A stretch of 64,000 nucleotides of DNA from Takakia lepidozioides (GCA_030704615.1 CM060733.1:60264001-60328000), one strand, 5' to 3'; shown: positions 35,262-47,765, counted from the stretch's first letter. Notes: generated by a model from the sequence alone, not told the origin. Numbers and translations: made by a program.

Positions 35262-35855
35262 ATGATGAATGAAGAGGATCATGGTTCACAAAATGGATCT
35301 GGGTTTGGAGATGAAGGGGTAAGCGGGCGTTTGTACAATCCTTACGCAGATTTGTATGGAGCAGCCGATCTCAAGTCCCTGGAAAGCGCGTATCGGCTAC
35401 CATCAGCCCCCGAGTACCTCTTCCCCGATGAAGCCGTGATCCAAAGACGGAATTGGAGTGAGAATCTGACGTACTACACAGGTTGTGGTTACCTAGGAGG
35501 AGCTGTGTTGGGGGGCGCAAAAGGTGCTGTTGACGGATTGCGGTCGAGAGAAGAGGGCGACACGATGAAGGTTCGCATCAACAGGGTGTTGAATGGTGGA
35601 GGCCATAGGGGCCGAACAACTGGGAACACATTGGGGATTCTCGGTCTCCTGTATGCTGGAATGGAGAGCACAGCCGGCCATGTTCGAGGAACAGATGATA
35701 TACTGAACAACGTAATTGCAGGGTTAGGGACTGGGGCGTTGTACAAGGCGGCCGCTGGTCCACGCACGGCTGCCATAGCTGGAGCACTTGGAGGAATCGC
35801 CGCGGCAGGCCTGGCCGCAGGGAAACAGCTCTCTCGGAGATACTTGGCCATCTAG
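35262..35855 (+). CDS. TIM23: Mitochondrial import channel subunit TIM23, single exon
   Basis: Intronless gene of 197 codons for the channel subunit of the TIM23 presequence translocase in the inner mitochondrial membrane. The N-terminal part is acidic and polar (intermembrane space side), with YNPYADLYGAADLKSLES and YRLPSAPEYLFPDEA. The Tim17/Tim22/Tim23 domain follows: LTYYTGCGYLGGAVLGGAKG (first helix, Gly-rich), RVLNGGGHRGRTTGNTLGIL (the family's positively charged loop and second helix), then DDILNNVIAGLGTGALYKAA and IAGALGGIAAAGLAAG. Four Gly/Ala-rich membrane segments are visible. The start was placed at 35262 because an upstream in-frame start (35181) adds a non-family extension. Plant TIM23 genes are commonly intronless. 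Confidence 0.93.
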   Translation: MMNEEDHGSQNGSGFGDEGVSGRLYNPYADLYGAADLKSLESAYRLPSAPEYLFPDEAVIQRRNWSENLTYYTGCGYLGGAVLGGAKGAVDGLRSREEGDTMKVRINRVLNGGGHRGRTTGNTLGILGLLYAGMESTAGHVRGTDDILNNVIAGLGTGALYKAAAGPRTAAIAGALGGIAAAGLAAGKQLSRRYLAI

Positions 35856-35910
35856 AGGGTACCGATGAGCACATTTCTTTCATTTGCAGGAGACTGTAGG
35901 GACTTAGATC

Positions 35911-35945
<35 letters not shown>
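35911..35945. repeat. (GA)n microsatellite downstream of TIM23
   Basis: About 17 GA units starting 55 bp after the TIM23 stop codon, probably in its 3' untranslated region. Confidence 0.95.
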
Positions 35946-35950
<5 letters not shown>

Positions 35951-36249
35951 CCTGCAGGATTGAACCCTGAACAATGTCTCCAGGAGGGTTTGTATACCAG
36001 ACGCCACTGACAAAAAGAATGAGGAGCCTTCTTGTGGGAACCATAGACCCATTTTCGGTAGCCTGGCTGCTCCATACGCGAGGGGTCTCTCATGGAGCAG
36101 CGAAGAACCACAAGGATGAGCAAATCTTCAGTCTGATCTTCGGTATGATATTTTGGGATGTGATCAAGCAGCTCATGTCAGAGAACTCCCTTCTCCATGT
36201 GTTCCTTAGCTTACTCGTTTGGGCCTTTGACTCTGGAGGCTGCGTGTGA

Positions 36250-37229
36250 ACGATATTTGGGCTGCCCATTGGCGAGTTGGCATGGCTCCTGTTCCAACCA
36301 TCCTGAAAATTGGCTATGATGTGTTGAGAGTTTCCTTCTTTCATCTTGAGATATAATCTGCTAATGTTCTCTCCTTTCGTGGCTCCATTTATACTGGCCC
36401 GGAGCACTAGGGAAGCAACCCTTGACTTCTTCTCACTGTCTTCATACTTGAAGGGGATGCATTCTTTGGTGAATAAAGCTCTGTGTGAAGACTGTAGTTT
36501 ACACTGACTAATTGATCCTGTTGGCCACCTATGTATCTAATAAAAATTTTGTCTTCAAAATCAGCAATGAAAAAGTGTGGACGCTCTGCCTTTATGTGCT
36601 ACTTCAGCAAGATCTCACTCTCAAGCTACAAGGGTGGTTTATAGCTAGGTTGTAACGGCAGTTATATAATGGCCCATAATAAGGTATTCTACAGGATGAT
36701 GCTCTCATGGGTACATGTGTTCACAGGGTACAGTGAATGTGTTTTTTCTCTCTCATCTCCCTCTGTAGTGAAAATCCCACAATGGCCAACAACTGACTCC
36801 GGAATATGGTATCAATAATACAGAAGGTGGCAGTGTTTTACCATGGCTGCCCAGAGCTTGTAGGTATGTGCTGCTGCAGAAATGTGTCTGTAAAATGGTA
36901 AGTGCTACTGTGGCCTTAAGATATCAACAGCAGTGAAGAGAAACGCACCAAATTGTCCACCGCCTGTCCATAGGTAGCCTCTCTTGAGTCAGCTCTGCCA
37001 GGCAACACCAAAAGTTTTCTCATATCAATACCATCCAAGATTTCCTCAAAACTTCGTCAGTCAGCTGCATCACCAAAGGTCACAGAGGACTGGGAAGACC
37101 CCAGAGATAAGGCATGATGCTATGAATTAGCCTGATGACAAAAAAATTATACTGCCAAATTGGTGTTATTCCTATCTGTACCAGCTGATACATGCAACAT
37201 CCACTGATCTCCTCATTTAAAATCCATAG
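36250..37229. other. Stretch without a recognisable gene
   Basis: No frame with recognisable motifs on either strand. AT-rich, intergenic in character. Confidence 0.5.
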
Positions 37230-37795
37230 AGGGGTAGATGGCAAACAATTGGCATTCTATTTTCTAAGCTCCTCCCGGTTACCTTGAACAGCTGGCTTAG
37301 ATGCTGTTCGCCATGAAGGAGGGATGAATAATTCCCCAGATAGCAACCTGGTGCCAAAAGCAAATCAATTTCAAACTAGACACCTCTTATATATGACCAT
37401 CTTTTCCCTTTCATTTTGTTTCAGCTTGCATGTCCTCTGGCCTCTTATATGCATAACATCTTAAGAAGAGTGAATTCAATAGTTGACACACTTGACAAGA
37501 AGTGGAAAAGTCATCTTCCACTCCAAGGGGCTCTGTATGGATCATGTGTCTTCTAGTCCCCATAATCGGACTGATCTGACATCTATGTGTAGGTGGTATT
37601 TCATTTTCGTATTTAAAAGGGGTTTCTGGTGTTTTTAAAATGGCTTAGTTGGCACACAATCTCAGACTACCTAGTCACATCATATTTATCTTTGCAAGCC
37701 TTCAACCATACATATTTTGCGATGACCAACCAAGAATCTCAGCATCTGATGCCCGACAGATTGCATCGAAGTGCAGTCTAGTTAGCTTAGTTAGG
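37230..37795 (+). repeat. Segmental duplicate holding the empty-site version of the gypsy insertion
   Basis: 37230-37640 matches 21430-21852 (left flank of the element) and 37655-37795 matches 30041-30167 (right flank). Shared text includes CACATCATATTTATCTTTGC and ATGACCAACCAAGAATCTC. The two halves are contiguous here, so this copy never received the element. Confidence 0.85.
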
Positions 37796-37799
37796 GATG

Positions 37800-40259
37800 G
37801 TTGCATCCCCTGCCTGTCCTGTTGAACATATTCAAGTTAACCATGAACAGTTTGAGAACAATAGCATGGCATCAGGGAAGGCCGCCAGGAGCTCAAACAC
37901 CAACGTGTCGGGGCTCTAAATTTTATGAAAGACAAAATAGTGAGTACACATGACCGCGTTCTCAAACACTAGATGTACAGTACACGCCCTGTTGAATGTC
38001 AGGTTTCTAATGTAGGGACTCTGTATCAACAGTCCGTGAACCATTTCTTACATGAACCACGCTACATCCGAGCCACTTGCCGCCACATTGCTTGTTACTC
38101 AGCTTAAATTATCCTCCATGCCTTCTTCTCTCTCCCAGCAAAGGCAGAAGAGCAAGATCCTGTGTGCATTCGTGCAGTGCAGTATCGAAGGGAGAGACCG
38201 AAATCGAGGGACACGGACATAGACACTAATAGAAACCAGGGGTACCCGTATTTCCAGCGAACAAGCAGAGTTGATAGAAGGTACCGGAACTCACAACAAC
38301 AGTGGATGAAGATGGGTTTCTAAGAACAAAGACAGCAGAGCCAACACATAGGCATAGACAAAGGAGAGACAGTGGTAGATAAACACCTGAACTGCAAAGC
38401 TCCCTTGCACCAAGTCTTCTCCTTTACCCAAAGCACTGACTTTCACATCCAAGACATCGCCATAGCTACAAATTCTTCGTCTTCCATCTCCACTCCTCTG
38501 CCATCGCTGCAGCCATGAAAGCAGTGAAGCATTCACAAGAATCGCGTGGAAGCAACTCAATCTCCTCAATGGAAATCGCGAGAAAAGGATCGTCTGCAGG
38601 GAGATAGTGCACCCGGTCCCGTGTTCAAATCCTGAATAGTCCAAAACGTTTCCTTAGCATATTGAAATTAGGTCTAGCTCCTCGGATAAACTTCTGTCCG
38701 ATCTTTTGGTGACCGTCGATAGTCGATAAATCTCAGATGGATAAGGCTTGCCTGGCCATTCGTTATCTTGATTGGAACTATCATCCAAATTCTGCGAGAG
38801 AAGTATCATCCATCATCTGGTAGACGCCAACCTAAAAAACATATATGTGGAGGGGTTGCTGAAGCAAGTGTACTGAATTAGCTTATGGTGCTCACTTAGA
38901 GCCCCAAGGGCTAGTGTCTTTTGGTGGCAGATGAAAACATGTATGACATTCAACATATGGTTTGAACCCACAACCACTAGTGAAGCGGTTGATGCCCTTA
39001 CCATTGGGCTATGGGCTAAATGTTCGTTGCTCAACCCAGACTAGGATTCGGATTGCAGCTTTGTTTTGTTTAGACGCATAACTTCTTGTTAAGCAGGTGA
39101 AGCGCATCAGTTTTGATAGTTGTGTTCCTGAATGAGATTTATCAGGTATGGGCATCAATGAATTATTTTCGAGATACAAAGAAAAACTTGGGTGTGTTGT
39201 GCTCCATGGCTTTTCGAGGATTATTACATTTTTATTTTATGGAAAAAAAAATGCTCTTTGAGTTTGAGACATGATAGGCGACAGAGAGACGGATCCAAGA
39301 GAATGATCCATTTGACGATATGTGACACTATTTGAGCAAGTGTGCCTTGACAACCGATTGATTTATGTAGTACAATAGGTGATAGACTTAGTTAATAGAC
39401 ATCCGAACTACATCAAGCCTACCGTGCACCTAAGCTTGTGCCACAACCTACATCAGTGTCCAACCACACTCTTTAGCACACAATCCTAAAAAACTATGCC
39501 ACAATCGTCCCTGTAGCTAGCGATTAGGTCCCTCTAACACCAGGTAGCTGACAAATATTGATTGCAATTATATCATTGCTTGTCTTCAACCGCATATGTC
39601 CCAATTCCAAAGTCTTATATAGATCAAGAGATCGAGTGCAAGAGAGCCCCGTTGTAAGGTTGTCTTCGTCTTCTTGCAATCGGCCATGATCTTCAGTTGA
39701 GTATCCAAGGCGTTGAAGCCCCCCTAACTAGACCTTGGATCACTTGTTAGCCTCACCATAGTCGTGCCCACTACCTCTGTCCAAGGAATTGTGGACACCG
39801 CCATTCTCCAATACACAACAACAAAACGTGTCATCCGTTATCACATGTAATCACCAGGCATAATCACCATTGTCCGAAATCATCCAAAAACAACTACATG
39901 GTAATAATATCCTCCGTGGATTCGTAGTGGCTCTTGAGTGCGGTGACTTTCATCACCAAATAATTACTCCTATATATTACATATTAAACTATTTAAAATA
40001 TATTTAATTAATTAATTAATTAAAACACGTAGGGTTTGTACACATGGGTGACGTTTGAAAGTTTGTGAACACGGGATTGTATACTTACTAAGACTCTGAC
40101 CTCTCGTTTTGAGGCCTCGCATCATCTGGCGGATTCAAGGCTCGAATTACGGAGGTGAAAGCGGTATCCCCTTTGCCGAACCCAGAAGACGGGGTCACCT
40201 ACGTGCGGTTGCTATAGCCTATGGTACCTCGCCAAACTTGAGGGATGCATTCAATGTAG
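37800..40259. other. Stretch without a confident gene
   Basis: Short frames only. A minus-strand frame at 38291-38644 (with YGDVLDVKVSALGKGEDLVQ) could be an isolated exon but has no partner. An (ATTA)n-like tract lies near 40003-40022. Confidence 0.4.
38945..39020 (-). repeat. tRNA-like relic, possible SINE head
   Basis: The minus strand reads TAGCCCAATGGTAAGGGCAT (A-box-like), then a short arm-like pairing CCGCTTCACTAGTGG, then GTGGGTTCAAACC (B-box). No clean acceptor stem was found, so it is more likely a tRNA-derived retroposon or tRNA pseudogene than a working tRNA. Confidence 0.45.
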
Positions 40260-40722
40260 GTGATATTACGAACCCTAAATCCAGATGCAAAAGAAGTGTT
40301 CTATGCGACTCATGACGTCATCCGCAATGCAGTAGTTGCGGTTGCTCGTGATGCAGGGGTTCATGTCCTTCGAGAGCAGATGCACGTACTTCCAGCCCAC
40401 GATAATCGTTCCACACGACGGCGCGTTGACCTTGTCATCTCTCACGATGAGATGGGCTGCGTACATTGGCAGATGTGGTCATCAGTGATCCTACTAGGGA
40501 AGATCTCCTTCCACGCACAGCCTAATCACATAGAGTTGCTGCTTCAGTAGCCGCACAGGGAAAAGAGCGCGACTATCGGGAACGTCACCCCACAGACACA
40601 TTCCTCCTTTTGGCGGTCGAGATCTTCGGTTGTTTGCATCATCAGTTCAATGACTTCCTTCGTACATGTGCCCATCGCGCAGCTGAAAACAAAAGCCTTG
40701 AAGCCCATACGTCTATGTTCTT
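40260..40722 (+). pseudogene. Relic of the C-terminal domain of a plant LINE-type protein
   Basis: Reading across frames gives DVIRNAVVAVARDAGVHVLR, RRRVDLVISHDE, then in the next frame ADVVISDPTREDLLPR, a stop, VAASVAAQGKERDYRERHP and AVEIFGCLHHQFNDFLRTCA. This nuclease-like C-terminal block is common downstream of LINE reverse transcriptases in green algae and plants. That attribution is from memory and would need a search. Frame changes near 40450 and a stop near 40527 show it is dead. No RT part was seen upstream. Confidence 0.55.
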
Positions 40723-42554
40723 ATAGCTTTCTTTAGATAACGAGTCTTCGTTGCTTTACAAAAGGATCAAGCTCTATCCATTTTGCATTGGGTAGAGGTT
40801 GTTGCGGCAGCTTCATCTCGCCTCCCAGCACTTTCTGACCCTCCCTCTTTCCTGTTGTTTGACCTTCTTTAGGCAGTAGGTGATACTACAATAGTTTGAC
40901 TTCTGTTTATCATTATGTCTAGCTCTATGAGATTTTGCTTCTGGGATAGTTTTACCCATTTTGTACAGTCACCCCACTTGGGTTGTTTTATAAAGCTATA
41001 CAGGGATCTCGATCTGTAAAATTCTTGATATAATATGGTTGAATAAGATCTGTCGTGGCGTGATGATCACAAGGTCTGCTGGATCTGCCCAGCAAGGGCG
41101 CGGAATGGAGGCTCTAGAGACCTACATTGAGCAACTTGTGGGAAGGGGTGAAGCCTGACCACATAATGGTAGTTTGCATTTGCACTCTGTGTGCAATCCT
41201 GGTGTCTTGGAGTGCAATGATCGCATGATATAGCCAGCATGGTTGTCACACTAAGATCCTGCAATTATTTAAAAGAATGCAAAAGGAACGTTTGTAGCAA
41301 GACAATATCACATTTATATGTGTTTTCTCTGCATGCATCCCATGTTGGCCTATTGTATCAATGAAGAAATCACAATCAGTTGGATATCAGCTCGCAAGGC
41401 TCGCAACTGCAATCACAGGTGGGCCCTTGTAGGCTGGCATACTGGGTTCTTTGATTCTCTTAGTCAAGATTATGATGTTCAGTAAATCACTTTGGCTGCA
41501 CGAATGCATATAATGAACATGATGAATTAGTACATTGTAGAGAGATACACGGAAGATCTCCCGACCTTCAATGACCCCATCATTTGTCAATGTTTATTGC
41601 AGTGGTGTTTATACAATTTTAGTATTTCAATCTCTCCTGCGAATTTCAACGTGTGATGCCTTGTAAATTTGATTATTTTGCTAACTGATTTGTATATGAT
41701 GGTTTCATGCATTTCAATGTAGTGCACGAGAGATCTCCCATTCTTTAACCCTTAAGGGCACATGAGACCCGTTTTGGGTTTCGAGGAACTAGATTTCTCT
41801 ATGTACATTTTGTAGAGCTTAATTTTTTTATGCATTTAAACTTCCAGTTACTCGCATTGAAACTAGTAAAGTCTACCAAATTTTCCGACATAGAAATTTG
41901 TTAGAAAATACAAGGGTCATGAAATTGGAACATACAAGAGGGGCCATCCAAAGTTGATTGTCTGCGTGGCGAGAAATAATTGGCCCACAGTTGGCCTCAC
42001 TTGGGTAGCAACTTTTATAAATTCTATCCTTGGATCTAGATTTGTTTTTGACCAGGCTCACTATTGTAGTGCATTCCACACCTTCACCGAAGGAATTGGA
42101 TGAAACATTTTTCAATGTTTTCATTATCAATGAGTCATTATTTGGAATGGGCTCACCTTGATCAATTGCCAAGCTATGGAGGTCATTTCGACCCCCCCTC
42201 AAACATATACAAAGGACCTCAATAAAAACAAATGTTATTTGGCTTGAATTTTTTCACAATAGTTGGCTCGAATACCATACAACGTTTCTATGTGGGAGGT
42301 AGAAGAAGGAAAAATCAACCCATCACTCAAATAGCATTCTTGATCAAAGCTCAAATTTCATACTTTGCAAAATCCAAAAACAAAAAACTCCCCACTAAAT
42401 CACTAAAATCTCTCTTATCGCATGGTGAATTTATACACAATTTTCTGAGTAGATGTACATGGTAACCAAGGTGAATATGATAAGGTTGGAACATTTTTTT
42501 GGATGTAACAAGGTAGGTGTATGCCTCTCATTTTACAATAATAGGGTCATGAAC
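40723..42554. other. Stretch without a recognisable gene
   Basis: Short frames only; T-rich on the plus strand. Nothing assignable. Confidence 0.5.
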
Positions 42555-42745
42555 GCAAGCGTGCGAGAAGGACGGTGGGCCCCTCGTCCAGACCAGGGGC
42601 GCCCCCCACCCGCGCCCACCCGCCCGCCGCTGCTGCCGCGGTTGCCCCTCCCAGGCTCCGTCCAACTGTCCGCTGGGGCTGGTCCGCTCCCTGTAGTCCG
42701 CCTGTCCGCGTGTCCGCCCGCCCGCAAGATCTGGGCCGTCCACGA
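42555..42745. other. Sharp GC-rich spot
   Basis: A segment dominated by CCCGCCC and GCCGCTGCTGCCGCGG type sequence, framed by AT-rich DNA. All frames stay open on both strands because of the composition, so none is called as a gene. It could be a CpG-rich promoter for the stretch that follows. Confidence 0.6.
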
Positions 42746-43289
42746 CGAATCCCATCGCAGCCCTCCAATTTAGGGCCTTATCTCGCCATTGCCATCAAGA
42801 TGTCGGTCTTTGTTGTATGCAACTGCGGTGCGTGCGGGCGGTAGTCGTTGCCTGGTGTTCGTGTCTTTGTGTTTTCGTGACATTTTGTCGTGATGTGGAA
42901 GGGCAGGAGAGGAGTCGGAGCCCTACAGCCACCATCGTGCATATGCTTCCACTATTTTCGTCATTTTTTTGTTGCTGGCGGGGCCGTTTTTTGCGATTTC
43001 ATTGTACATGTAATGCGTTTTGCCCACTTGGTTTGGCCTCTGTCCGGTCATCGCAAAATGGCCAATGCAATGGGCCGATCGATTACAAGCCTGCCTAAAG
43101 ACTACCTTAGTTTACATTTGGGATATGGTGTTGTTCAATTTTATAATTATTCATGTTGAGGTAGCCGCATCCGTCCGTCAGATGACCTCCTCAGTTTGGA
43201 ACGGTAACCATGGGCAAGATGATAGCGAAAATCGCTGAAGCATATGCACATGAGGGCGTTTAAAAATATTGCAGATTCCATATCCAGCC

Positions 43290-43970
43290 ATGAACTGTGT
43301 TATGTGTGTCGTGGGCAGAGTTATCGTCAATTTGTCAATTGTGTCTGCTGGGCTGTGTTAGCCTGAGACTCGTGAACTATCTCACATCTGCAGTATGGGT
43401 TCTCCCTGTAAAAAAGTCGGGTTCGACAGCCAATACTTGTCGGCCTGGATACCCATATGTCTGTTGCTTCGTTAGTCTTGCTTCGTTGGTGTGGTAATCG
43501 GAGCCTCTTCAGGAGGCTGAGTCCACACATCGGCCTGGAATATGTTCGCGAGTCTGTTGCGATGTTAGTCTGTCCTGACAACGGACTTGCGGCGTCTGTG
43601 TACGCTGGTCTGTTGTGAGAAACTGTGAAAGCATGGTGCCGCGTCGAAAATTTGGCGTTACACCCTTCCGTCTGCCAGTCTGTTGTCCTGCCAGTCTTTT
43701 CAGCTAGTCTGTTGTCTCTGTCGCACCATCAGTCTAGTCTGCCTGCAGCTTGTTACAGAGGGCGACGGAACAATGACCATGTTGACCTGCCAGTCTGTCG
43801 ACCTGCCAGTCTATCTATTTTGTATAGTTTGTTTCGTCGTCAGCCTGTTGCAGTCGGGTGGATTTGCTTAGTGGATTACGTGTTGGTCTGCTCAAATCGG
43901 TCTGCTGATTCTAGTCTGCTTGACTCTGTCTACTATTCACTCGGTCTGATATGCACTGGGTAGACCTAGT
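43290..43970. repeat. GTCTG-rich stretch
   Basis: Words such as CAGTCTGTTG, CCAGTCTGTCG, GGTCTGCTCAAATCGGTCTGCTG and TAGTCTGCTTG recur without a fixed period. The same word family saturates 55.9-62.6 kb, so the two stretches are probably related parts of the same transposon family. Confidence 0.6.
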
Positions 43971-44975
43971 AAATGCAACGGCAGCGGTGGCGGCGTCAAT
44001 CATGGTGCGCCACGTGGTGCCGTGGGTGTACTGCATTTCCGCTCCCGGGTCAACTTCAACTTGAACTTCGCCTTCCCGCCGGTGTTGTGGTCTGCTTTTA
44101 TGTCAACGTCTGTCTTCCTTGCGCAGACTTCTTTCCTCACGCAGATTTGGAGAGTCATCTTAGACCCCAACAGTCGCCAAGACCGTTGCTCCCGTAGGCC
44201 GTTGCGTTCCTCGAGTTCACACATCTATGCACAAGGGGGTGACGCCAAACCAGGTCACACATGTTATTAGCATTCTTATGGGTGTGCCAGCCTGGCTGAC
44301 TTGGAAAAAGGCAGGGAGGTCCATGCTGACATCATGAAAGCTGTATCAGGCCTCATGGAATGCCATGATCTCAGGATATGCTCAGCATGGGTGAGGCTTT
44401 GACACATATGAGCAAATGGAGTGACACCTGATAAGGTCACGCTCACTTTTGTTCTAAAGGCCTGTGCCACGAGCTCAGCACTACAACTACAATAACTAGG
44501 TTGTCTTCACCTCCTGTGGCTCCCTTATTACAAATCTTAGGAGGAGGAGGCTTCAGTGTACCAGTGTTGTCCAGATGGGAGGAGATGTGGGTGCTTCAGT
44601 CAACTCTGCCTAAGCTTTCTGGGTGTTGAAGTCAAGTGGAGAATCCCTTTCTAGGAAATTTCTTCCTCTCATCTTTGTTGGTGTTCAGGTGCTATCTTTA
44701 GTAACTAGATGGTTTGCAAAGGTGTCCACATGGGCTTAGGGTGGTAGATATTTCACTTGTGTCCCAAAAAGTTGTGTGGTTGTGAAGGTAATGGAAGTTG
44801 AATTTATCTGGTCTTCTGATGTGTACTTATAGTTTTGGTTCTCGCTTCTCTGTCTGTCCTCGTATGTAGTGCTTGTTCTCGCTGGTTCTCGCACTTTCTG
44901 GACTCCTCCATTCTTGCACTTCTCTCTTTTTGTTGGGCCCTCTGCCTTTCTCTGTTGTGTTGTGTTGTATAGGCG

Positions 44976-45221
44976 ATGAAGGAAGCCTGCGCGAAGGGCG
45001 GACCCGACTGGATTGACTTTGTGCACGTCACGCGTTTGAAGAAGCTGCGAAGATATTGGTACTCCCCACAGGAGTACGATCGCAAAATAGTGGAAGCATG
45101 TATTGATCTCCGTGTAGCCAAGGAGGAGAACCCAGAATGGAAAAAAGATAGGCTTAGGTGTCCTTTCTGTGAGGAAGCCATAAAGGACAAAATCCAGTTT
45201 GTCAAGTTATTTTACCACTAG
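44976..45221 (+). CDS. Short frame with zinc-finger-like end, likely transposon fragment
   Basis: The 81-codon frame reads DWIDFVHVTRLKKLRRYWYS, EYDRKIVEACIDLRVAKEEN and LRCPFCEEAIKDKIQFVK before the stop. The C-x2-C pair followed by a Phe and a terminal His resembles the first half of a zinc finger, as at the N-terminus of many transposases. No other exon could be joined. It lies downstream of the GTCTG-rich stretch, which hints at the Ulp1/MULE family. Confidence 0.4.
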   Translation: MKEACAKGGPDWIDFVHVTRLKKLRRYWYSPQEYDRKIVEACIDLRVAKEENPEWKKDRLRCPFCEEAIKDKIQFVKLFYH

Positions 45222-46240
45222 TGTGAAACTAGCTAGGAAATAGCTAGCTTTTACATATTGACATTTGGGATTGGCCCAAGTGTCAATCCAGGGGTCAAGG
45301 CAGATTTAGGCCCTGGAGTGGTTATCTTCACGGCAAGCGCGGGAGGCTCATCTTTCTCGAGTTGAGCCTCACCGCGCCTAGCTATGGCGCCGTAGTGTGG
45401 ATTCCCCATGGCGTGGGGTGCACTTGGCTTGACTTGTATTTGAGTGATGAGGTTATATATGCATGAGTTTGCTTCAGCTTTGTGAGCTCGCATGAGCTTG
45501 TGCTTGTATTCTTCTTCTTTATCACTCGAGAAAGATCAGCTCGTATCTGTGAGTGCCAGATACGAGTTAGTTGTAGCACTTGTGGTTTTTGCTTGAGAAT
45601 GAGAGAAACCAAGTTGTTATGCAAGGAGCACCATGGAGCTCTTGGTTGTTAGAAGCGGAGGCGATGTGGGTTACGAGGTAGACCTTGGCATTCGATCTTC
45701 AGCTTCAGAGATGAAAGCACCATGCTGCAGGTAATTCCAGAGCACCTTGATGGTTTCAGATTGTGTACATGCATGAGCAAGCACGATTGGGAAGAGGACC
45801 AGTCAAGAGCAGGTTATAGTGGCTTTGGTGGCAAAGCTGAGAACTGGACTGGGAATGCGAGCTTTCATTGTGTGAAGGATTGCAAGACCAAGCGAAAGGG
45901 CTGATTTGGCTTGGGGCAAATCAATGCACTTTGTGGAGTATGGTGAGATTGGGTTTCAATCTCGAGCTTCAGCATTGAGAGGGCTCTTGTCATGGCAAGA
46001 GCAGGGCTGGAACAGGAGCTAAGAGGTGCGGCAAGGCCATGGAATGTGCACCTAGGGTTTCAGAGCTTGGAAGAAGAGCTCTGCACCACAAGAGAAGTGT
46101 CTTGTGGCTGGAAATGTAAGCCTTAGGGTTTCAGGAGCTTGGCAAAGGCTGTGGAGTGCTTAGTCTTGTCTTAGAGAGCATCAAGGAGCCAAGGAGCCAA
46201 GATAGGGGGCTGATATCTCTTGTGTGAAGAGGTTGCATGT
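45222..46240. other. Stretch without a recognisable gene
   Basis: GA-rich DNA with recurrent AGAGCTTGGAAG and GGCTGG words, grading into the tandem repeats that follow. No gene recognised. Confidence 0.4.
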
Positions 46241-46630
46241 GTGGAGCATGTATTCAGCTCATTGAAGCTTCCATCTTCAAGCTTGGAGGGCAAGCAAGGA
46301 AGAGGGAAGGGCTGACTTCCCTTATGTGAGGGCAATGTATGTGTGGAGCATGCTATCAGCCTGGTGAAGGCTTGCACTTTAGGTGTGGGAGTGCAAGAAA
46401 GGAAGGAAGGGGCTGGTTTCCCTGTAGGGCATGTAGAGCATGCTTTCAGCCTGCTGAAGCTTGTATTTTCAGGTTTGTGGGTGCAAGAAATGAAGCAAAG
46501 GAGCTGATTCTTATGGTGAGAGTGGGGCATGTGTGGAGCATGCCTTCAGCCCATTGAGGCTCTTGTTTTCAAGCCTTAGAGAGCTAGAACGGAAGGTCTA
46601 GGGCTGGTTTCCACTTGGAGTGAAAGAAAA
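46235..46630. repeat. Tandem repeat of about 100 bp, four imperfect copies
   Basis: GTGGAGCATG or GTAGAGCATG followed by a CAGCC/CAGCTC segment recurs at 46241, 46343, 46433 and 46533, spacings 102, 90 and 100. Each unit also contains GAAGCTT or GAGGCT and a GGGCTGGTTTCC-like end. The minus strand stays open and would encode repeats around ACSTH and SHK, but nothing shows it is translated. Confidence 0.75.
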
Positions 46631-47034
46631 GCACTTGTAGGGCCTATGTGAGTTGGGGTTTCAACTTCAAGCTTGAAGGGAGCGCAACTCTTGAAGCAGG
46701 TGTAGAGGGCTGGAATAGGCTCTAAGACAGATGCTATGGCCAATGAGAGTGCTTGAATGAGTGCTCACAAGGGCTGGGAACCAGCAGGGCTTGGTTGTTT
46801 GCCATTGAGTTTAGTGGCGTGTTTGGGGAGGCTAAGTGAGAAAGAAGGCTTGGTTTGTGGCAACCACCTCATGGCTTAGGGCTACTATGGTGGTGTGTGG
46901 GAGCCGAAAGAGCAAGGATACCTTGCTGATTTCCTCACAGCCACCATAGCTCGGTGGAAAGAAGCCTAGAGTCCAAGAGACACAAACCCTAGCTTGGCGT
47001 GGCTAAACCCTTGGAGAAATGGCTAAACTGCCAG

Positions 47035-47765
47035 AGCCCTGTGGGCTGTGACGGGCTGTGACTGTGCAAGGTGGGCTGTGATGGGCTATGATGGGCTGTG
47101 ACAGGCTGTGCCTGGGGCTGTGACGGGCTGTGACAGGCTGTGGCCTGTGACGGGCTTGGGCTGTGAGCTGTGATGTGCCTGTGTGGCTGTGACGGGCTGT
47201 GGGCTGTGGGGCTGTGACTGTGAGGGGCTGTGACAGGCCGTGCCTGAGGCCTTTGAGGCTGTGACGGGCTGTGGGGGCTGAGGCTGTGTGGCCGTGCTTT
47301 GAGGCTGTGACGGGCTGTGAGGGGTGTGCCTGAGGCCTTTGGGGGGCTGTGAGGGGCTGTGACAGGCGTGCCTGAGGCCTTGGGGCTGTGTGAGGGGCTG
47401 TGACAGGTGCCTGTTTGATGTGTTGGGCACAAGGGTGTGTGACGGGCTTGTGCCTGGCTGTGGGCTGTGAAGGGGCTGTGTGCCCTGTGGCTTGTGGGCT
47501 GTGACGGGCTGTGACAGGCTGTGTGGGGCTGTGATGGGCTTGAGGGCTGTGTGATGAGGCTACGGCTGTGAGGGGCTGTGACAGGCTGTGGCCTTGGGGC
47601 TGTGACGGGCTGTGAGTGGCTGTGTGTGACAGGCTGTTGTGTGCTCTGTGGGCTGTGTGTTGTGAATGTGAGGGCTGTGCTGTTGTGGGGCTGTGACGGG
47701 CTTGAGGGGCTGTGACATGTGCAGGCTGTGAACAGGCAGTGACTGTGACGGTGTGACTAGTGAGG
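47035..47765. repeat. GGGCTGTGAC minisatellite array
   Basis: Units of about ten bases (GGGCTGTGAC, GGGCTGTGAG, AGGCTGTGAC) are repeated tens of times, with occasional longer interruptions containing GCCTGAGGCCTTTG. The array ends where unique sequence leads to gypsy element 2. It may lie in that element's 5' LTR or leader. Confidence 0.9.

Noticed and set aside
35489-36123. Minus-strand frames opposite TIM23
   Set aside because: Antisense shadows of a clear TIM23 gene and of the GA microsatellite.
38945-39020. A functional tRNA gene on the minus strand
   Set aside because: A- and B-box-like elements are present but no seven-base acceptor stem or proper anticodon arm could be paired; kept only as a tRNA-like relic.
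42533-42844. Overlapping open frames on all strands in the GC-rich spot
   Set aside because: They are a product of GC-rich composition lacking stop codons; no motif or splice support.
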